Source: Lotus japonicus (Eukaryota; Streptophyta; Magnoliopsida; Fabales; Fabaceae). Taken from it: a stretch of DNA of 64,000 bases. Made by a program: the position numbers and the translations under genes. The stretch lies in the NCBI RefSeq assembly GCF_012489685.1, contig NC_080046.1, positions 30,123,881 through 30,187,880 on the forward strand, given 5' to 3'. The notes beneath the pieces were generated by a model. It ran no database searches. It saw nothing but the letters and a program-made list of their open reading frames with translations, and was not told where the DNA came from. Positions 34,032-43,919 of the stretch are shown here, one piece after another; within the stretch, counting starts at the first letter, position 1, and the number at the start of each line of letters is the position of its first letter.

Positions 34032-36884
34032 ATGGTGAAATCTAACAGAGGAGAAACTGTCGACGGAAGGAGATTTCCAGTTATGGAAGTAGGTCAAATT
34101 ACCGATCAATCGGCTTCTGCAAATCAGAGAAATCAACCAGAAGCTCAAGCTCAAGCTCAAGGGAAGATGATTCCTCTCGCAGAACGGGGTTGTGCCGTTC
34201 ATTGTGTCTATGCTCCTGAAGAACTCCAGGTTCTTGCTGAATGGAGATTCGACCTGGACAACATTGCTGCAAATGGGTATGATCTTCGTCCTGAAGTTCG
34301 TGTTCAAGGCTGGGAAGAATACTTCAATAGGCTTTGAGGTCCAGTCTACGTCAAGCTGGTGAAGGAATTCTGGAAACATGCCGACTGTGATGACACTCAG
34401 GTGGTTTCTTACATTGCTGGCAGAAGAATCATCATCACAGAGAAGTCGATTGTTGATCTTCTGGGTGCACACACTGGCACAGGCTACAGTTTCCAACTGA
34501 CGGAATCAAAGGTGAAACCCAGGACAAAATAAGAAACCAACAAAGCTCTCTACACAACCTATAAGCCTGGCAAGAGTGACTACAAGGTAGTGGATCTTCA
34601 TCCAAAGCTGAGGATCTGGCACAAGATTCTGCTTCATTGCATCAATCAGAGGCCAAAGGGAAGCTCTCCAGACTACATCAACTTTTGTCAAAAAGTGATG
34701 TTGTTCTTCATTCCAGATCACAAGAAGATCTGCCTTCCCTTCTTCATGTTCTCTTACCTCAAAGAGTGTATCAGGAAATCCAGAACCACTGCCTCTCTGA
34801 AGTCTGACATCAAATACATTCTGTTTGGAAGACTGCTCTCAGACCTATTCATTGAGAGCAAATTCATAGAAGATCTGATTACGGCAGGATGCACAGAGGA
34901 TCTGTCGACCATTGCTAGTGATGTCTTCACCTCCACATCTTTGAAGAAGTTGGGGTTGATCAAGACAAAGGTTGCTCCTGTTCATGAAGATACTTCTGAT
35001 GAAGTCAGACAAAGAAGAGTTCCTCTGATTGATTACCCTCTATGGTCCTAAGCAGATGATCCAACTGCCATCTTGTGCTACATTGATGATTTGAGGCGAC
35101 AAGGGTATGAGATAGATGTGGACGAGTTCTTCAGAACGCTGCCACCAGCTCCAGAGTTTGATTCTCCTCCCAAGAAGAAGACTAAGAGAAAAATCATCTT
35201 GGAAGAATCCTCTGAAGAGTCTGATCCTTCTGATGGTGTTGGTCAGAAGAAGAAGAAGAAGGCTGACAAGCCTAAGAGAAAGCATGAGGAACCCACCAAG
35301 TCAGATGCTCCATCTGATGGTGATGCTCCTCCACCAAAGAAGAAAAAGAAGCACGTGAGGATTGTGGAGAAGCCAACTCGTGTGGAACCAGCTGCTGAAG
35401 TAATCAGAATTGAGGCTCCTGCCAGAGTTACTCGGTCTGCAGTGCGATCATCAAGTAAGTCTGCTGTTATAGATACTGATGATGATTTAAATTCACTTGA
35501 TGCACTCCCAATTTCTGCACTCCTTAACCGCACTGCCACCCCACTCGCTCCTATTTCAGAGTCCCAACCAGCTGAACAAACCACTTCTCCACCCACTTCA
35601 CCTAGGTCTTCATTTTTCCAACCTTCCCAACAAGAAGCACCTCTTTGGAACATGCTTCAGACTCCAAGACCCTCTGAACCTACCTCACCCATAACCATCC
35701 AATATAACCCACAAACCTCTGAACCCATTATCCTAGAACATTCTGAACCTGAACCCAGAACTTCTGATCACTCTGTCCCCAGAGCATCAGAACGTCCTGT
35801 TCGTAGAACCACTGATATAAAATCCACAACACCCTGTCCTTCTGTATCTGTTCCTACCAATGTTGCTGACTCCTCACCCTCCAATAACTCTTAATCTGTT
35901 CGCAAATTTGTTCAAATTGCGAAGGAAAAAGAGTCTGCCATTCCTGAGTACTACCACACTGTACCTAGCCCAAGGAGATACCCTGGACCTAGACCAGAAC
36001 GTCTAGTTGATTCAAATCATGCTATACCAGTTGTCCCTCTGAATGTCGCAGACCCTTCAGCTCAACCCATTCAACCAGAACCAGAAAACTCAGTATCTAA
36101 TCATTCCTCGGTTAGATCTCCAAACCCTGAGGTTGAAACCTCTGAGCCAAACCTTGAGATCCACACTTCAATTGTCCAAACCTTAGATGTTGGTTCTCCT
36201 CAAGGTGCTTCTGAGGCCAATAGCAGCAACCACCCCACTTCTCCTGAAACCAATCTCTCCATCGTTCCCTATACCTACCTCAAGCCAAACTCCCTTCTTG
36301 AGTGCATCAGTGTGTTTAATCATGAAGCATCGCTGATGATTCGCAACGTACAAGGTTACACTGACCTCAGTGAGAATTCTGACTCTGTTGCTGAAGAATG
36401 GAATCATCTGAGTGATTGGCTAATTGCTCAAGTTCCTATTATGATGAGTCATCTCACCGCGGAAAGGGATCAGAGGATTGAGGCTGTTAGGCAGCGTTTC
36501 AACATAAGAGTGGCTCTGCATGAACAACAGCTAAGAGTTGAGTTACTTGAAGCTGTTGAGGAAGCAAGAAGGAAGAAAGAACAAGCAGAAGAAGCTGCAC
36601 GCCTAGAAGTTGAACAAAAGCTAGAAGCTCTGAAAGAAGCTGAAAGGCTACAGGCTGAAGCTGAAGCTCTCAGATGTCAAGCTCTTGCACCAGTGCCTTT
36701 CACAAGTGCTGCCTCACAATCCACTCAAGCTCCTCACTCTGCTCAGGATGTTCCATCTACTTCAACTCAGCCAAGTTCTTCCAGACTTGACATTTTGGAA
36801 CAACGTCTCAACACTCATGAGACTCTCCTGTTCGATATGAATCTAGCACTTCAAGAGCTCCTGCGTCGCACTGCTAAGCCCTAG
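34032..36884 (+). pseudogene. B envelope-like third ORF
   Basis: One frame of 951 codons from ATG 34032 to TAG 36884, with four in-frame stops (34335 TGA, 34530 TAA, 35049 TAA, 35892 TAA) and no frameshift found. An N-terminal third contains GRRIIITEKSIVDLLGA and resembles the plant transposon/envelope-like domain of the A ORFs in layout. A Lys-rich patch (PPKKKTKRK, then KKKKKADKPKRKHEE) and a long Pro/Ser/Glu-rich region follow. The C-terminal quarter is a predicted coiled coil (EARRKKEQAEEAARLEVEQK). SIRE1-type elements carry such an ORF after pol; an envelope role is unproven. No clear membrane segment is visible in the conserved part. Confidence 0.75.
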
Positions 36885-37108
36885 TTCTTAGGATTTCTTT
36901 CGTTTTTCTTCCTTAATTTATTTTACTTTTAGTTTCTTGTTTTCCTAACTTTAAGATATTTGTTTTTATGTGTTATATTTGTTTATTTTCTTCCGTGTTT
37001 GCTTATTCTGTGTTTCTTATTGCATCAATTATAACATATGCTTGCAAAACCTTTCTTTATTTCTATAACAATCATAAATCATTACATTCATCATACATTT
37101 CCCTAAAT
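36885..37108 (+). other. B post-ORF spacer
   Basis: T-rich, with no gene seen. It separates the envelope-like ORF from the 3' end of the antisense ORF (tail to tail). Confidence 0.5.
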
Positions 37109-37501
37109 CTAGAATGGAGGATCCTTCCTCATTTTTCTACATTCCTGGCGCTGCTTCACTCTCTCCCTCTCCAGACGATCCAATGTATACTCTATGTTGC
37201 CAAGCTTGATGCTTAGCTCATCCTTCTCTAGACTATCTTCCATCGTCTCGAGTATTTTCTCCACTGCTTCCCTCTCTTCCAGCAGATTCAGCTCAAGCTG
37301 GCACAACTCCTGAATCTCCTCCACGAAGCAGAGGAATTCCTTCAGATCTTTCTCCAACTCTGGACCAAGATCCTCTTCTAGCAGTGTCTTCGTCAGCTCA
37401 AATATGGTTCTTGAACCATCAGGATGTCTAATATTGAGGAACATATCTTCCTCGAAGGCTTTCCTTCTGAGCTCCTCTAAAGCAATCATGTATGATGCCA
37501 T
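37109..37501 (-). CDS. Antisense ORF of B, predicted coiled-coil protein
   Basis: An intact 130-codon ORF opposite to the B transcript direction. It starts MASYMIALEELRRKAFEED and continues as Glu/Leu/Lys-rich sequence (LLEEREAVEKILETMEDSLE, then LDRLERERVKQRQECRK), a probable helical coiled coil. The sense strand has no comparable frame here, so it is not a shadow. A TATATAAA box lies 54 bases upstream of the ATG on the same strand. Antisense genes are described in some plant LTR elements (Grande, RIRE2, Retand), all Ty3 type; one in a SIRE-like copia element would be less usual. I do not recognise the protein. Confidence 0.62.
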   Translation of the reverse strand: MASYMIALEELRRKAFEEDMFLNIRHPDGSRTIFELTKTLLEEDLGPELEKDLKEFLCFVEEIQELCQLELNLLEEREAVEKILETMEDSLEKDELSIKLGNIEYTLDRLERERVKQRQECRKMRKDPPF

Positions 37502-38266
37502 TTTCTTATATTTGGAATTGATCGTGTTGTGAAGCTTACTTCGTTCTTCATCGCTTTATATAAGCATTCTCTTCTCTCCGGAAGTTATTGCTACTGCAGT
37601 TCTCAAGGATAAGTCTTTGGTAACTGAAGCTTCTATTTACTCCCGTGGCCGGTTGTAAACGTTCCACACATGCATTAATTCTTTCTTTAATTCGCTAATC
37701 TCATTAATTAACTCTTCATCTTTTCGAACTTAGTCCTTCCTCAGGGGGAGTACCTTGTACTTCAAGCTAAGTTTTTCACACCCCAAGCTTTTTGCTTATG
37801 ACAAAAAGGGGGAGTATAACCCAGAGTTTTTGATGTATATGCTGATTAGTGTGATCTAGTTATTAATTCGGAGAATTTAAGAGTTCCACTGCTATGACCA
37901 TAGACATGTCAGTGGGCAAATACAAGGAATACATTTCACTTCCTCTGAAGTGACTTTAGTTGACTCTGATACCCTACCCGTGACTCTGAATACTTATGCG
38001 CTCTGATTATTTCATTTCATCTATGTCATGCGTTTTCACACTAAACTCTTATATTATTTAGCTCAGAATCTAGACATTACTAACATTTTCATTAAGTCTT
38101 AGATTCAGGGGGAGCTATGCTCAGAATCAAGCTGTGACTTGGATTCAGAATGAGCAATATAAACCATTCACATCAGGATAAGTCTAAATTCTATTTCTCT
38201 AAACTCTGAGTGAATTCAGTTTATTGTTTAAGAATTGTTCATCAAAATACTTGGTTTTGTCATCAT
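37502..38266 (+). other. B 3' non-coding region
   Basis: Contains the antisense promoter region and two internal purine tracts (AAAAAGGGGGAGT near 37803; CAGGGGGAGC near 38105), in addition to the tract abutting the LTR. Such extra tracts are typical of the long 3' regions of SIRE-type elements. No sense gene seen. Confidence 0.55.
37555..37562 (-). promoter_or_regulatory. Candidate TATA box for the B antisense ORF
   Basis: TATATAAA on the minus strand. The ATG at 37501 is 54 bases away, so a start about 30 bases downstream would leave a short 5' UTR. No other core element is claimed. Confidence 0.5.
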
Positions 38267-38281
38267 AAAAAATGGGGAGAT
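38267..38281 (+). promoter_or_regulatory. B polypurine tract
   Basis: AAAAAATGGGGAGAT directly before the 3' LTR (TGTAAGATCAAG). Confidence 0.85.
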
Positions 38282-39488
38282 TGTAAGATCAAGTTTTGAT
38301 CGAGTAGTACAACTATATGTTTTGATGATTACAAGTTAACATTTTAGTATGAACAATTTTGATACTCTAACGTGTTTTTCTGAGTGTGCTTTTACAGGCT
38401 CTGACCTTAATCCAATCTCACACAAATCAGAAGCACTGTGCTCAAAGAGTGTCCCAAGCAACGCTTTCGCAAACTCTATGTTCAATCTGAACAGTAGAAA
38501 AGCTTCAGAAGATCTGAAGTCAAACAAGCTCTGATATGGACTCAGTCACTTGAAGTTCTGAAGATCCAGAAGTTCTGACAACCCAGACACTCTGAAGGTT
38601 CAGATGTTCTGATGGTGTAGAAGACTCTGAAGATCCAGAAGCTGAAAAGTGGAGACTCTGAAGTCCAGAAGCAAGATGGCTCTAAAGACCAAGTACTTCG
38701 CTCTGAGTTCAGAATCAGAAGATACAATGGTCAGAGGATCCATGCTTCCCCCTGACTCTGATCAACGAGCTTCATAAGTTCCAACACGAAGCATTCCTCT
38801 GATCAGAAGCCTACTAGGTTAAAGGTCAAGTCACTATACAAAGTACGAAAGCAAATGTACTATCCTGACGACCTACCTAACATTCTCAACCACAGCAGAA
38901 GCTGGAAATTCCAGAACTGCCCTCCAACGGTAGCATTTCCATGCAGCGTTCAAACCCTAATCCTTTGAGTATAAATAGAGGCTGAAGATTGAAAGATGCG
39001 GTTGGAAGAATCTCACACGCGCAAGCTATATTCAAACTTTCTAAGCATTTTTTCATATTTGAATTCATTGTGTTTACTACAAGCTTTTTAGAAGCAATCT
39101 CTTTGTAAACAATCTTTCTTAAACAGTTGTTTAGTTACCTTTAGGAGATCAAGGTTGATCGGATCCTAGAGAAGACTAAGAGAGTGAATCTTAGTATGAG
39201 CTAAGTCAGTGTATTGTTAGTCACTTGTAGGTTTCAAGTGCAGTTGTAACAATTACCTGATTAGTGGATTGCCTTCATTCTAAGAAGTAAGAAATCACCT
39301 TAACGGGTGGACTGGATTAGCTTGAGTGATTCATCAAGTGAACCAGGATAAAATCCTTGTGTGCTTTTCTATCTCTTATCTTAAGCACTTTATTTGTTCT
39401 CGAAAGATTTGCTAAAATCTTTAAGGTGGAAGTTTTATTCTGAAAACGTTATTCGAACCCCCCCTTTCTACCGTTTTTCATACCTTCA
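38282..39488 (+). repeat. B 3' LTR (1,207 bp)
   Basis: TGTAAGATCAAG to CATACCTTCA, then TSD CTTTA. TATAAATA at 38970-38977. The U3 half carries many TCTGAAG/CAGAAG words. The same family as C, E and F LTRs. Confidence 0.95.
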
Positions 39489-40130
39489 CTTTACCACACT
39501 GCTAGCAGACCAGATATTGCTTTCTCTGTTGGTGTTTGTGCCAGATATCAAGCTGCACCTAAAGAGAGTCATCTGATTCAAGTCAAGAGGATTATAAAGT
39601 ACATTAATGGAACTGCTGACTATGAAATTTTTTATGCTCACAACTCTAATTCCAATTTGATAGGCTACTATGATGCTGATTGGGCAGGAAATGCAGATGA
39701 CAGAAAAAGTACTTCAGGGGAATGCTTCTTTCTTGGTAATAATATCATATCTTGGTTCAACAAAAAGCAGAATTGTGTCTCACTATCTACTGCTGAGGCT
39801 GAATATATAGCTGCTGGAAGTGGGTGTACTCAACTATTATGGATGAAGCAGATACTGAAGGAATATAATTTCGAGCAAGATGTCATGACATTGTACTGTG
39901 ACAACCTGAGTGCCATCAACATTTCAAAAAATCCAATCGAACATAGCAGGACAAAACATATTGACATTCGTCACCACTTTATCAGAGATTTGGTTGAAGA
40001 AAAGGTCATTACTCTTGAGCATGTAGAAACAAATATGCAGTTAGCAGATATTTTCACAAAAGCATTGGATGCGGCTAAGTTTGAGGAGTTAAGAGGAAAA
40101 TTGAGGATTTGTGTAATAACTGATTTATAG
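39489..40130 (+). pseudogene. A pol part 3: RT end and RNase H
   Basis: Resumes the A pol after B with TASRPDIAFSVGVCARYQAA, then the RNase H motifs DADWAGNADDRKSTSGE, LSTAEAEYIAAG, LYCDNLSAINISKNP, HSRTKHIDIRHHFIRD and ADIFTKALD, ending at the TAG at 40128-40130. No stop interrupts it. It is closely similar to A' 57151-57800 read on the minus strand. Confidence 0.92.
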
Positions 40131-40309
40131 CAGTTATTGACACATGTCAAGGGCAACAACTATAATTTCTCTATTTAACTGCCCTGGATGCGATTGGGGA
40201 AGAATCAGAACTGCTTTATCTTGATTTCCCAAACTTGAATTATTTTCTTTCTTTGTGTTCTCTACTCTCTAACGGTTATTTTTGTAACTGTGTCAAGTTC
40301 CTCTCAATC
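40131..40309 (+). other. A spacer between pol and the envelope-like ORF
   Basis: Ends in a pyrimidine-rich tract (TTTTCTTTCTTTG) before the ATG at 40310. An in-frame ATG at 40235 would add a hydrophobic stretch, but the DNA looks like a T-rich 5' UTR. Confidence 0.5.
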
Positions 40310-42379
40310 ATGACTCAAGATTCAGGAAAGAAGATCGCTGCCGGTTGCAAACCTATCAAGAACTCTCATGGAGTCAAATTTCTTGGTTTGAAGACTTCAT
40401 CCTCCACTCCCTCTAGGGTTACTCGTTCCTCTGCAAAAATTGTCTCTCCAGAATCGTCTGGACCAGCCAAGAAAACAAGGAGTATGCGGATCAAGCATGT
40501 TGTCAAGAGAGGCACAGGGAAAACATCAAGTGTTCCGGACATCCAGAGGATTCCATTCCTGATCCACAGGTTGATGATATTCAAGAAAGCGATGCCCCCG
40601 TTGCTGAAGCAGATCAAGCCATCCATGATGTTTTGGAGACTCTTGCAAATGCTGCCACTGCACATGATGTCACACCAAATGTTGAATCACCGGATGATCG
40701 TGATTCTGATGTTAACTCTGAAGCGAACCCTAGTGAGCCTGATGCTGAGAACGGTGATGATTCTGATGTTGTTAGTCATGAATCTTCGAGTGAGAAGACT
40801 CCCTCTATTGAAATTCCCCATGAGAACACTCCAGAACCCGTGTCCAGGAAGGGTATGGAACAAGTGTTGATTGCCTCTGAAGAAGAGGACTCTAATGATG
40901 AAGAAGTGCTTAAGAAGGTTACTATCTCTGCTAGAAAGAAGACCCCAGTTTCTGCAAGCAAGGATGTTGGAGGACAGAAAGAAAAGAAGAAAAAGGGTTC
41001 TGGTACTCAGATTCCCAAAAACCCAAAAACATCTCAGGTCTCAGTTCCTGAGAAGAAGAAAAAAAAGGAAAAGAAAGATGCGAAGGTTGCTGCATCCACT
41101 GGAAGGAAGAGGAAACATATTGCTGAAACAGACTTTGAACCAGATGTCGAGCCAGATGTCCCTGACATCTCCACCTCTGCCAAGAAAAGAATTAAGGGGA
41201 AGATAATTCCTTTGAATGTTCCAGAGGCACCCATTGACAATGTATCTTTCCACTTTGCCAGTTATGCACAAAGTTGGAAGTTTGTTGTTCAGAGAAGGTT
41301 AGCCATAGAAAAGGGAACTCCATGAAGATGCTTTGGAACTTAAAGAGATCATGGATCTGTTGGTTGATGCAGGTTTGATGAAGACTGTCAAGGACATTGG
41401 CAGATGCTTCTCTCAATTACTTAGGAAATTCATTGTGAATATCCCTACTGACTGTGATGATGATAGTAGCTCTGAGTTCATGAAGGTCTATGTCAGAGGA
41501 AAGTGTGTAAATTTCTCTCCTGAAGTTGTTAATGAGTTTTTGGGAAGAAGTCCGGTTGCTGGAACCGATGAAGAACCTGGTTTGAATAGGGTTGCTAAGA
41601 CCCTGACTGGCAAGATGGTCAAGAAGTGGACAAAGAAAGGATTGCTTCCCTTTGGGAAGTTAACTACCATGTATGTTGTCCTCTTCAAGATTGGCTGTGC
41701 AAATTGGATGGCCACCAATCACTTCTCTGGTGTAACTCCTCCCCTTGCCCGAATGCTCTATCTGATTGGTACTCGTGGTGAGTTTGATTTTGGCAAACTT
41801 GTTTTTGACCAGACTCTGAAGCATGCAGGTTCTTATGCTGTGAGACTGCCAATCCTGTTTCCATGCCTCTTGTCTGAACTAATTGTCAAACAACACCCTC
41901 ATGTTGTGAGGGCTGATGAACCACAAGGTAAGAGACCTTTGCCTCTCAAGTTTGATTATCACTTGTTTGCTGGGACACATGTTCCAGACATTGTGCTATC
42001 TGCATCAAAGGGTTCCGCTAGTACCAGTGGTACTCAGGCAGTTGGTTCAAGCAAAGATGATATTTTGGCTGAATTTAGGGCTGTCTCCAAGTCCTTGGAT
42101 GACACTATTCAGGCTTGCAAGATTAGGAAGCTGAATGTGGACAAGCTCATCAAGGCCATGACACAGGTTCCTGCTGCTGCTGCTGAGGAAGGTAATATTG
42201 CAGAGGATACTGAGCATGTTGAGGATGACACTGCTGCTGTTGAGGAAGAGGAAGCTCAGTATGAGACTGCTGGAGAACATGATGGTGAGTCTGAAAAGGA
42301 AAATGAGGAGTCTGATGCAGAAGAAAAAGAGGATGTCACTGGCTCCACAAGTTCTGCCACTCGTAGCACATATCTTTAA
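40310..42379 (+). pseudogene. A envelope-like third ORF
   Basis: Starts MTQDSGKKIAAGCKPI, matching the A' start MSQVSGKQ. A Ser/Glu/Asp-rich half with Lys-rich patches follows (KEKKKKGSGTQ, KKKKKEKKDAK). The conserved domain then reads EFMKVYVRGKCVNFSPEVV and NEFLGRS, then LYLIGTRGEFDFGKLVFDQT and LKHAGSYAVRLPILFP. The C-terminus is very acidic. Two frameshifts break it, near 40545 and 41320; otherwise it is open. The domain belongs to the family annotated in plants as envelope-like or putative plant transposon protein. Its role is unknown. Confidence 0.8.
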
Positions 42380-42419
42380 TTCGTTCTTTTTTCCTTTTGG
42401 ATGTATTTGATGAAGCCTT

Positions 42420-42961
42420 TGAAGGTATGAAAAACACTAGAAAGGGGGGGGGGGTTTGAACAGGGTTTTTAGCTTTTAGAAATTTCCATCTAAGATTAAG
42501 GATAATATTTTCGGACTAAGGATCACAAAGTGTAAGAGATATGGGAAGGAGAAAATCACACAATGATTTTATCCTGGTTCACTTGATAAATCACTCAAGC
42601 TACTTCAGTCCACCCGTTAAGGTGATTTCTTCCTTCTTAGAATGAAGGCAATTCACTATTCAATGATTGTTATAACTGCAATAGCAACCTTGCTCAGTGA
42701 CTAACAATACAATGAACTACCAGCACTAAGACAACCTTGCCCTAGTCTTCTCAAGAATACTGACCTCACTGGTCTCTCAAGGAACTACAAACAAAGTTTG
42801 TGAAAGAGTTTGGTTTACAAAGAGATGCTTCTAAACAAGCAGAAGTAAACACAATAAGAACAATGAAGAAATATTGTTAAGGTATTCGCTTAAAGTATTT
42901 CACGTGTATGCACAAAGTTTTCTTAGCTGATTTCTTCTATCTTCAACCTTTAAATACTCCA
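42420..42961 (-). repeat. C 3' LTR, truncated
   Basis: Starts (plus strand) TGAAGGTATGAAAAAC and is nearly identical to 46166-46710 of the other C LTR, up to the TATA region (CTTTAAATACTCC). There it is replaced by T2, so the U3 is lost. Confidence 0.9.
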
Positions 42962-43919
42962 AAATTCAACACATATGAATCATTCTATTCTTGATTCCAT
43001 CACACCAGTTCTTATCTAACTCATTAATTCCTTACATGAGAAGATTAACGGTCCGCTCTCCTAATTACCGATGTCTCGCATAACTAACAAAGTGAAGCGT
43101 GATTGATTCAGGTGTTTAACGACTAACAAACCTAACTCTATGTCTAGCAATTAGGATTATTAGATGATATAACCTAAACCCAATTCAAATATGTAGTTTT
43201 CACTCACACATCAAATCTCTAATCAAGTTCTAATTGATCAAGTTAAAACAAGCTTTAAGAACAAGATTATACCATTGAAATCAAGAGATAGATAGGTTCA
43301 TATGCATAAGAACTAAATTAGATACACAGAGTCAAGGTACTACACCAAATTCTAACAAAGAAAAACTTAGCTATCCATAGACATGGAAGCTAGACAAGCT
43401 TACAAGAGAAATAGGATGGAAGTGATGATCCGTGCCGACTTCGGCGTAGCTCCAGCTCGATGGAAGCTTACCCAAGCTCTAAGTTCCTTCCCTTTATGTT
43501 CTCTATCGAATTTTCTCCCCAAAAACCAAGTTATCCCCTGTTTTGATCTGAAAAAGGGCCTTTTATAATGTGCTGTCACGGGCCTGGCCGCTGAGCGCCC
43601 CTTTTTGGCCGCTGAGCGGCCAGTTACTTTAGAGGAGGGTAATTGCCACCGCCTTGGGCGCAGAGCGGCCTCTGCATACCGCTGGGCGCCCTGGGCATCT
43701 TCAAATTCCTATTTTCTTGCCAAAATTTGTCTTCTTCATTGAATCTTCATTCCTTAAACACAAATCAAGATCATAATCAAGTTTAAGCACATTCTATCCT
43801 AAAGTACATCTAACAACAAGTTCTAAACAAAAGAAATTAGATTTGGTCAAGGTTTCTCATGAATTTACAAGGATAAGTGTCTATATTTCTCATTGAAATT
43901 AGGTAAAATTGACACTTAT
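42962..43919 (-). repeat. T2: Athila/Tat-type LTR fragment
   Basis: Minus orientation, starting TGATAAGTGTCAATTTTACC at 43919. GC-rich imperfect inverted repeats (GGCCGCTCAGCGGCC, GGCGCCCAGCGG) lie at 43580-43695, followed by an ATTATAAAAGG box. The 3' end is missing at the junction with C. The layout resembles T1 (GCGCTCAAGCGC then TATAAATAAGG). The assignment rests on this layout only. Confidence 0.55.

Larger units (their letters stand above)
31898..39488 (+). mobile_element. B: copia element with envelope-like and antisense ORFs, inserted in A RT
   Basis: TSD CTTTA at 31893-31897 and 39489-39493; removing B rejoins the A RT across the TSD, from IGSLLY to TASRPDI. Both LTRs begin TGTAAGATCAAGTTTTG; the 3' one ends CATACCTTCA. 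By eye the two LTRs differ at about twenty positions over about 1.17 kb, so B is moderately young. A deletion from 33064 removed the end of the 5' LTR, primer site, gag, protease, integrase and most RT, leaving RNase H, the envelope-like ORF and the 3' region. Confidence 0.92.

Noticed and set aside
40235..40309. Hydrophobic N-terminal extension of the A envelope-like ORF as signal peptide (similar in A')
   Set aside because: The extension is T-rich UTR-like DNA, and the conserved start in both copies is M(T/S)QxSGK; a signal peptide is not supported.
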